From JBMNQI01 sp050944055 (GTDB taxonomy: Bacteria; Bacillota; Clostridia; Oscillospirales; Oscillospiraceae): DNA of 64,000 bases. Location of the stretch: contig JBMNQI010000002.1 in assembly GCA_050944055.1 (NCBI GenBank), positions 1-64,000 of the forward strand. Reading direction: 5' to 3'. The position numbers and the translations under genes are program-made. Below the pieces are notes generated by a model, which saw only the letters and a program-made list of their open reading frames with translations, ran no database searches and was not told the DNA's origin. Position 1 is the stretch's first letter. The number at the start of each line of letters is the position of its first letter. Shown piece by piece: positions 59,717-64,000 of the stretch.

Positions 59717-60183
59717 GTTTTCGCCGGCTCTATTCCGTAGATCTTGTCAATATCAACTAACTGCTTAACTGTGTCCTGGTACTTCCCGATCGCCTTTAAG
59801 AACCTGTTTTTCGCTTCGCCGCCGTCTGCAGGCGGTGTGAGGATCGTATCGGCCGAAAGCTGTATGACGTCTACGACGGCGTCCACAATAAGCCCCAGGT
59901 TTACGTTGTCTTTGTTCACAGAAATAATGCAGGTCTTTTCGTCGTATTCAGACTCTTCATAGCCAAATCTCAGTCTCATATCCATAACCGGTATGATAGT
60001 GCCCCGAATATTAATAATGCCCTTGATGTAATCGGCTGTACGGGGAACTTGTGTTATCGGCTGCACGCCGATAATCTCTGTGACGTATCCAATCTCGATC
60101 CCGTATTCAATTCCGTTTACTGAAAAAATTAGGTACTTCCACTGTTCGTCGCTGCCTGCCGCGGCATTTAGAATGTCTTCCAT
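59713..60183 (-). CDS. cheW: Chemotaxis coupling protein CheW
   Basis: The 156-residue protein links receptors to CheA. It has KYLIFSVNGIEYGIEIGYVTEIIGVQPITQVPRTADYIKGIINIRGTIIPVMDMRLRFG, the classic CheW core. GGGAGGG precedes the ATG. It is coupled to cheR. The kinase CheA is not in the window. Confidence 0.94.
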   Translation of the reverse strand: MEDILNAAAGSDEQWKYLIFSVNGIEYGIEIGYVTEIIGVQPITQVPRTADYIKGIINIRGTIIPVMDMRLRFGYEESEYDEKTCIISVNKDNVNLGLIVDAVVDVIQLSADTILTPPADGGEAKNRFLKAIGKYQDTVKQLVDIDKIYGIEPAKT

Positions 60184-60200
60184 AAAAATCCCTCCCGTAT

Positions 60201-60653
60201 CTACAGAAAAAGATCCACGATCAGTCCTCTGATATCGTCTATACTGCTTAATATTTTCAGCTTATCGCGGCTTCCGTTAAGTATCTCCTTCGCCATCTCC
60301 TCGAGCTTTTCGTTGATTTTTACTATTATCGCGTAGACCTTCCGCCTGCCCCTGGGATCAAAGGAATTCTCCTTTTGAAAAGCATAGGCGTGGCAGGTTA
60401 CCTCGGTAAGCAGCTCGGAAATAAGCAGGCGGTATCTTTCCATTTCCGCGATATCGGTTTTATTGGCCAGGCGCGCTCCCTGTTCTTCAATCTTCTTTGC
60501 CATTTTGGCAAGGCTTTGCTCATACTGCTCCCGGTCAAAAGAATTAAAGCTATGCTCAAACGACTGACTGGAGGCAGGCAGATCTCTTCCGCGTTCGACC
60601 AGGCGGCTCATATCGACCGTTTTTTCGCTTACCGGCGCGTATCTAACCTTCAA
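60201..60653 (-). CDS. YaaR / DUF327 family protein
   Basis: The 150-residue helical protein matches YaaR of Bacillus: FEHSFNSFDREQYEQSLAKMAKKIEEQGARLANKTDIAEMERYRLLISELLTEVTCHAYAFQKENSFDPRGRRKVYAIIVKINEKLEEM. The start codon is TTG. The family is common in flagellar or sporulation contexts; its function is not known. Here it lies between a fliT-like gene and cheW. Confidence 0.8.
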   Translation of the reverse strand: MKVRYAPVSEKTVDMSRLVERGRDLPASSQSFEHSFNSFDREQYEQSLAKMAKKIEEQGARLANKTDIAEMERYRLLISELLTEVTCHAYAFQKENSFDPRGRRKVYAIIVKINEKLEEMAKEILNGSRDKLKILSSIDDIRGLIVDLFL

Positions 60654-60674
60654 CTTAGCTTCTCCCGATAAAAA

Positions 60675-61106
60675 TTATCCTATGGCGCTGTACCTTCCCC
60701 CGGCAGACCCGGCTGCGTTTTTCATATACGTCATAAGTCCGCTTTTCCCGTTCCTGATCCTCGCAGCCTGCCTGATATATAAGTCCATATTGCGCCTTAC
60801 GATTTCGGCCTCGCTGCAAATACTCGACTGAACCCGCTTTAAAATCTCGTCAGTTTCTTTGAGCTTTTCATTGTCCTCCGGCGAGAGGCGGTTTCCGAGG
60901 ACTTCATTCGGCGCTCCAAGCTCTTTGTCGATGCTTACGATTTCTTCAATGATGTTCTGCCAGCTATCCAGGGCGCCGTACAATACTGCCTCATTTTCAT
61001 ATTCCGGGCTCTTGAGCCACCCGTCAACCGCGGACATAAGCTCGCTTGCGGCGTCAAGCTTCCTGCAAACGAGCTGCCGAAGCTCGTTTGCCCCTTTGTT
61101 TTTCAT
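60675..61106 (-). CDS. Putative FliT/FlgN-type flagellar chaperone
   Basis: The 143-residue protein is all helical (LRQLVCRKLDAASELMSAVDGWLKS; NEKLKETDEILKRVQSSICSEAEIVRRNMDLYIRQAARIRNGK). A C-terminal GLMTYMKNAA end resembles that of FlgN/FliT-type export chaperones. Its ATG abuts the fliS stop. FliT normally binds FliD and follows fliS, which fits this position. Sequence alone is not decisive. Confidence 0.6.
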   Translation of the reverse strand: MKNKGANELRQLVCRKLDAASELMSAVDGWLKSPEYENEAVLYGALDSWQNIIEEIVSIDKELGAPNEVLGNRLSPEDNEKLKETDEILKRVQSSICSEAEIVRRNMDLYIRQAARIRNGKSGLMTYMKNAAGSAGGRYSAIG

Positions 61107-61508
61107 CTAAAAGCCCTCCGCCATGCCTTTTCTCTGCTGCTGCGCGACTGTCTTCCAGGTATCACGCATTGATTCAAGCATGCCTATTATCGGCTCAACG
61201 CGTTTCATATCCTTATGGACGTTGGCGTAACGCAGTTCCCGGAGCATAAACTCATAGACTCTCGCCAGCTGTGCGGAAAGCTCAATGTTCATGTCGAGGC
61301 TGCTTATAAGCTCGCTTATTACTCTCTGCGCTTTAATAAGGCAGTCGTTTGTCGTGCAGATGTCTTTTGAATCCTCGTAAGCCATAATCGCGAGCTTGAG
61401 GTTTTTTACCGCGGCCCCGAAGAGCATTGCGACAAGCTCGGCCGGGCTTGCGGTCATAACTCCCTGTCTTAAGTATTCCTTGCGGGGATCTGTTCCTAGA
61501 TAACGCAT
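61107..61508 (-). CDS. fliS: Flagellin export chaperone FliS
   Basis: The 133-residue four-helix chaperone binds the flagellin C-terminus and in Bacillus also interacts with FliW and CsrA circuits. Marks: YLRQGVMTASPAELVAMLFGAAVKNLKLA, IKAQRVISELISSLDMNIELSAQLARVYEFMLREL. It follows fliD, the standard order, and its stop abuts the next start. Confidence 0.95.
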   Translation of the reverse strand: MRYLGTDPRKEYLRQGVMTASPAELVAMLFGAAVKNLKLAIMAYEDSKDICTTNDCLIKAQRVISELISSLDMNIELSAQLARVYEFMLRELRYANVHKDMKRVEPIIGMLESMRDTWKTVAQQQRKGMAEGF

Positions 61509-61553
61509 ATTAGTCTCTCCTAAATCTGTGCAGATTTTGAATCAGACCTGGCT

Positions 61554-63077
61554 TCAGCCTGGGAGCAGTGTTGAAAGCATCGACGCCATTGAGTTCATCC
61601 GGCTGAGCGCCTCTTCCATAAGTCCGTACTTTTTGTAATAGCGCTCGGCTAATGCGTCGAGGCTTTCTTCCATGCTCTCGATTTTTTCCCCGAGCTTGTC
61701 CGCCTCTTTGGCCGCTCTCTCTCCGTCGTCTTCATTCTTGCCGAGATAGGTCTTAACTGCGTCCGAAATCTTGTAAAGCAGGCCTTTTGTGCCATCGCCG
61801 GAACCGGTGAACATCGAAATGACCTTGTCCGGATTTTCCTCCAGCGCGGCTTTGAGCTTATCTTCATCGACTATGAGCTTGCCGGAGTCTTTTGAGAAAT
61901 AGCTCCCGGTGGTTATTCCTATGGAGGCCATTGTATTGCGCGTTCCGCCCAGCGCGCTGAAAAACGAATTCTTTATGCTTCTTAATAAGCTCTCAAGGTC
62001 CCTGTTATTGCGCAAAAGGCCGGACATCGCCTTCTTATTCCACTTCTCTATCTGAGTTTCGGTCATCGCTTCTTCCTGTTCCGATGTGAGAGGCTTATAG
62101 TCGGCCGAATAGTCTTTTTCATTCAGAAGCCCGTTGAGCTCCTTCTCCAGTTCGTTATAGGCGTCAATGAATTTACTGATTGATTCAACCGTTTTTGAAA
62201 AATCCCTGCTGACGGTGAAGCTGACAGCCTCGTCAGTCTCGTTTTTCAGCTTATATGTAATGCCGTCAATCGTAAATTCATTGCTGTCCCTTACAACCAG
62301 CACATTTTCGATATAGCAGACTGCGTCCTGCCCGGCCTTTCCGAAACCGTCCTTCCCGGTCGTGCCTTCCCCGATCCCGAACGCGCCGTTTAAGCCGAAG
62401 GCGTTCCCGGAGAGGTTCTTTATTGTGACCGAGCTTGCCGAACCGCCCGAATCCGCCGTAATCGTGAAGCCGTCGGTCAGGCGGCTGTATTTTATCGTAA
62501 CGCCCGCCTTTTCATCGGAATTTATCGTGTTGATCATGTTCTGGAGCGTCGTGTCCGAATTGAAACTGAATTTGACGCCGTTTATGCTGAAGGAAATCTT
62601 GCCGTTGTCATCGAATACGAGCGGCCTTGCAAAATTCAGGTCTCTCAGTTTGGCGTTGTTGCTTGCCGAGATGTTTGTTTGGCCGGAAGAAATTCCCGAG
62701 CTGGACACGCTCGCGTTCTCGGCAAGCTGCGTGATTCTGTCTAACTTATAGCTGCCGGTCGTCGCGCTTGACGTCGCCGTAATTGATACTGCCTTATTCT
62801 CGTCCATGGCGACTGAAAAGCTCTTATACACGGATGAAGAGAGCATGCTGCTTTCTCCCAGAGCGCTCAGATACTTGCTCTGAAAATCCTCCACCAGGTT
62901 CTTTACCTTTTCAAGCGCGTCGTAATACCACTCGCGCGTCGTTTTGTCCTGGTTTTTTTTGTCGATTTTTGTTCTCTCGACAGCAAGAAGGTCTTTTACG
63001 ATCGCATCCGTATCGAGCTGTGAATAAATACCTGTTATCCTTGAAGTGCTGCTGTACGCCGAGTTCACTTCCGACAC
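61554..63077 (-). CDS. fliD: Flagellar filament cap protein FliD
   Basis: The 507-residue cap protein starts with SRITGIYSQLDTDAIVKDLLAVERTKIDKKNQDKT and ends with a coiled coil ESMEESLDALAERYYKKYGLMEEALSRMNSMASMLSTLL, both typical. Middle domains carry TVQNMINTINSDEKAGVTIKYS-type sequence. GTG 63077 is preferred for the GGGGGAAGG site; a longer ATG start at 63101 adds eight residues. A likely sigma-28 promoter lies about 45 bases upstream. Confidence 0.93.
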   Translation of the reverse strand: MSEVNSAYSSTSRITGIYSQLDTDAIVKDLLAVERTKIDKKNQDKTTREWYYDALEKVKNLVEDFQSKYLSALGESSMLSSSVYKSFSVAMDENKAVSITATSSATTGSYKLDRITQLAENASVSSSGISSGQTNISASNNAKLRDLNFARPLVFDDNGKISFSINGVKFSFNSDTTLQNMINTINSDEKAGVTIKYSRLTDGFTITADSGGSASSVTIKNLSGNAFGLNGAFGIGEGTTGKDGFGKAGQDAVCYIENVLVVRDSNEFTIDGITYKLKNETDEAVSFTVSRDFSKTVESISKFIDAYNELEKELNGLLNEKDYSADYKPLTSEQEEAMTETQIEKWNKKAMSGLLRNNRDLESLLRSIKNSFFSALGGTRNTMASIGITTGSYFSKDSGKLIVDEDKLKAALEENPDKVISMFTGSGDGTKGLLYKISDAVKTYLGKNEDDGERAAKEADKLGEKIESMEESLDALAERYYKKYGLMEEALSRMNSMASMLSTLLPG

Positions 63078-63121
63078 AGAACCTTCCCCCTTCAATTCCA
63101 AATCATGACTTCTCCCTAACT

Positions 63122-63149
63122 ATATCGACAGGTTTAACCGGAGTCTTGA
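63122..63149 (-). promoter_or_regulatory. Possible sigma-28 promoter before fliD
   Basis: On the minus strand, TCAA (63146-63149; consensus TAAA), 16 bases, then GTCGATAT (63122-63129; consensus GCCGATAT). fliD is a known sigma-28 target in Bacillus, so position agrees. Confidence 0.45.
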
Positions 63150-63169
63150 ATAAATCCGGCGTTTATATT

Positions 63170-64000
63170 TCACTCATGCACGTAGTAGCGTACTTTGTGC
63201 AGGTTTTGGCCGCTGTATACCGATGTTATGTATCCGTATTCGAAATTGCGGCTGCCGGCCTGAGCTATTGCGACACCTCTTGCCTCGTCGAACGCTCCGT
63301 TTTGAGACGGGCAGACAATCTGAACGTGCCCCGCTCCGCCCGTCGTGTTTTTCCAGGCCGTTACGGCCGGGCATCCCCTGTTCGCGTATTCCTGCGCCTC
63401 ACTCGCGCTGACTTCTCTCCAGCCGTATTCGCTTCCGTAACATTGCAGCCAGTCGCAGGTCGCGTTCGCGTCAAGCTCCATCGCCCCCGCAATGTCCGGA
63501 TAGCGCCGCGGCCTCCCTGTTTCGGCGTCAACATAGTGCGGGATCTCCGCGCCGAGCGCGCTCGTCACATCCCAAACGAAAATGTTGCAGTATGTGTCGT
63601 TGCCGTACTTGTGCGGCGCGTACCTGACGCAGGATTCAACGTTAAACTGGGATATAATGCTTCTTAGAAGCAGGGGGCTGCGGCAGCTCCGGTCTCCGGT
63701 GATTTCCGGATTTGCTGGCAGCCATGCGTTGGCCGGCATTTCTTCGCCGCATCCCCCGGAAGGCAGCAGCCCGGTCAGGTACGCTATGCCGCCGTAAGCC
63801 GTCTCTGTCTCTCTGATCGCGCAGGCTGACATCAGAGCGGAAAGAATCGTCATGCTCGATTCCATATCAAAATCCGTTTCCATGAGAGCTCTCATAAGAG
63901 TCACGCCCAGCTCCATATCAATGCCGCTATCGTCAACCATGGTCGCCAGCATGGAGCCCACGGCGCATTCCGCCGGGACAGTCGCCCTCGTTGCTCCGGA
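63170..64000 (-). CDS. Putative Cys/His amidohydrolase-like protein (5' end outside window)
   Basis: The frame is open to the window edge, so the start is beyond 64000. At least 276 residues are visible. A possible nucleophile Cys sits in DTYCNIFVWDVTSALG, and a possible catalytic His in GGAGHVQIVCPS. The tail (VAIAQAGSRNFEYGYITSVYSGQNLHKVRYYV) resembles CHAP or NlpC/P60-like peptidoglycan hydrolases and some phage endolysins. The N-terminal part has ECAVGSMLATMVDDSGIDMELGVTLMRAL, of unknown fold. It lies just before fliD. No FlgJ-type rod hydrolase appears in the window, so a wall-opening role is possible. Confidence 0.5.
   Translation of the reverse strand, partial: SGATRATVPAECAVGSMLATMVDDSGIDMELGVTLMRALMETDFDMESSMTILSALMSACAIRETETAYGGIAYLTGLLPSGGCGEEMPANAWLPANPEITGDRSCRSPLLLRSIISQFNVESCVRYAPHKYGNDTYCNIFVWDVTSALGAEIPHYVDAETGRPRRYPDIAGAMELDANATCDWLQCYGSEYGWREVSASEAQEYANRGCPAVTAWKNTTGGAGHVQIVCPSQNGAFDEARGVAIAQAGSRNFEYGYITSVYSGQNLHKVRYYVHE

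Noticed and set aside
1..64000. tRNA, rRNA, insertion sequences, prophage or integrase genes
   Set aside because: None could be recognised on either strand; no transposase-like protein or terminal repeats with target duplication were found.

Overview
The window reads as the chromosome of an endospore-forming, flagellated, probably strictly anaerobic Firmicute of class Clostridia. The evidence is the spoIIGA-sigE pair, the fliY/cheV/flbD/csrA-fliW type of flagellar gene set, Gram-positive style Shine-Dalgarno sequences (AGGAGG-like, with frequent GTG and TTG starts), and an oxygen-defence island (flavodiiron protein plus ferritin-like protein). Base composition is moderately GC rich, with AT-rich regulatory islands. 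Identifications rest on motifs and gene order read by eye; no database search was run.

Layout. 1-5931 (+): the 3' end of metK, a family 2 glycosyltransferase, an O-antigen-ligase-like membrane protein, a DUF5693-like membrane protein and rarA. 5967-9062: an S1-domain protein (-) divergent from a small DUF951 protein (+), then hisC and a radical SAM gene ending in a perfect hairpin terminator. 9192-14147 (+): a complete branched-chain-amino-acid type ABC importer (binding protein, two permeases, two ATPases). 14360-17392 (+): spoIIGA, sigE and a PAS-GGDEF diguanylate cyclase. 17532-20029 (-): a pterin-binding methyltransferase and a homocysteine methyltransferase/MTHFR fusion, which together look like a methionine synthase split into pieces. 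20308-23304: a UPF0251 regulator, an encapsulated-ferritin-like protein, a flavin reductase pseudogene broken by two in-frame TAA codons, and an FprA flavodiiron protein.

23476-64000 is a flagellar and chemotaxis island of about 40 kb, almost all on the minus strand. Unit A (37860 down to 23476) runs fliF-fliG-fliH-fliI-fliJ-motE-fliK-flgD-flgE-flbD-motA-motB-fliL-fliM-fliY-cheV. Flagellin (38436-40382, +) is divergent from it, with a sigma-28 promoter and a leader that carries a textbook CsrA site. Unit B runs down from beyond 64000 to 40569: a Cys/His hydrolase-like gene, fliD, fliS, a fliT-like gene, yaaR, cheW, cheR, flgB, a regulatory island, flgC, fliE, fliOPQR, flhB, flhA, a PilZ gene, fliA, a fapA-like gene, an unknown small gene, flgF, flgG, yvyF, flgM, flgN, flgK, flgL, a yviE-like gene, fliW and csrA.

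The most striking feature is a matched pair of minus-strand regulatory modules. One precedes fliF (37894-38195) and the other lies between flgB and flgC (58101-58326). Each holds a sigma-A-type promoter with the same hexamers (TTGACT, 17 bp, TATTAT), a c-di-GMP-I (GEMM-I) riboswitch aptamer and an intrinsic terminator whose loop is complementary to the 3' strand of aptamer helix P1. The two halves of the flagellar regulon therefore seem to be gated by the same second messenger. A diguanylate cyclase next to sigE and a PilZ protein inside unit B add a possible source and a further sensor of that messenger. Sigma-28/FlgM and CsrA/FliW supply later control layers for filament synthesis.
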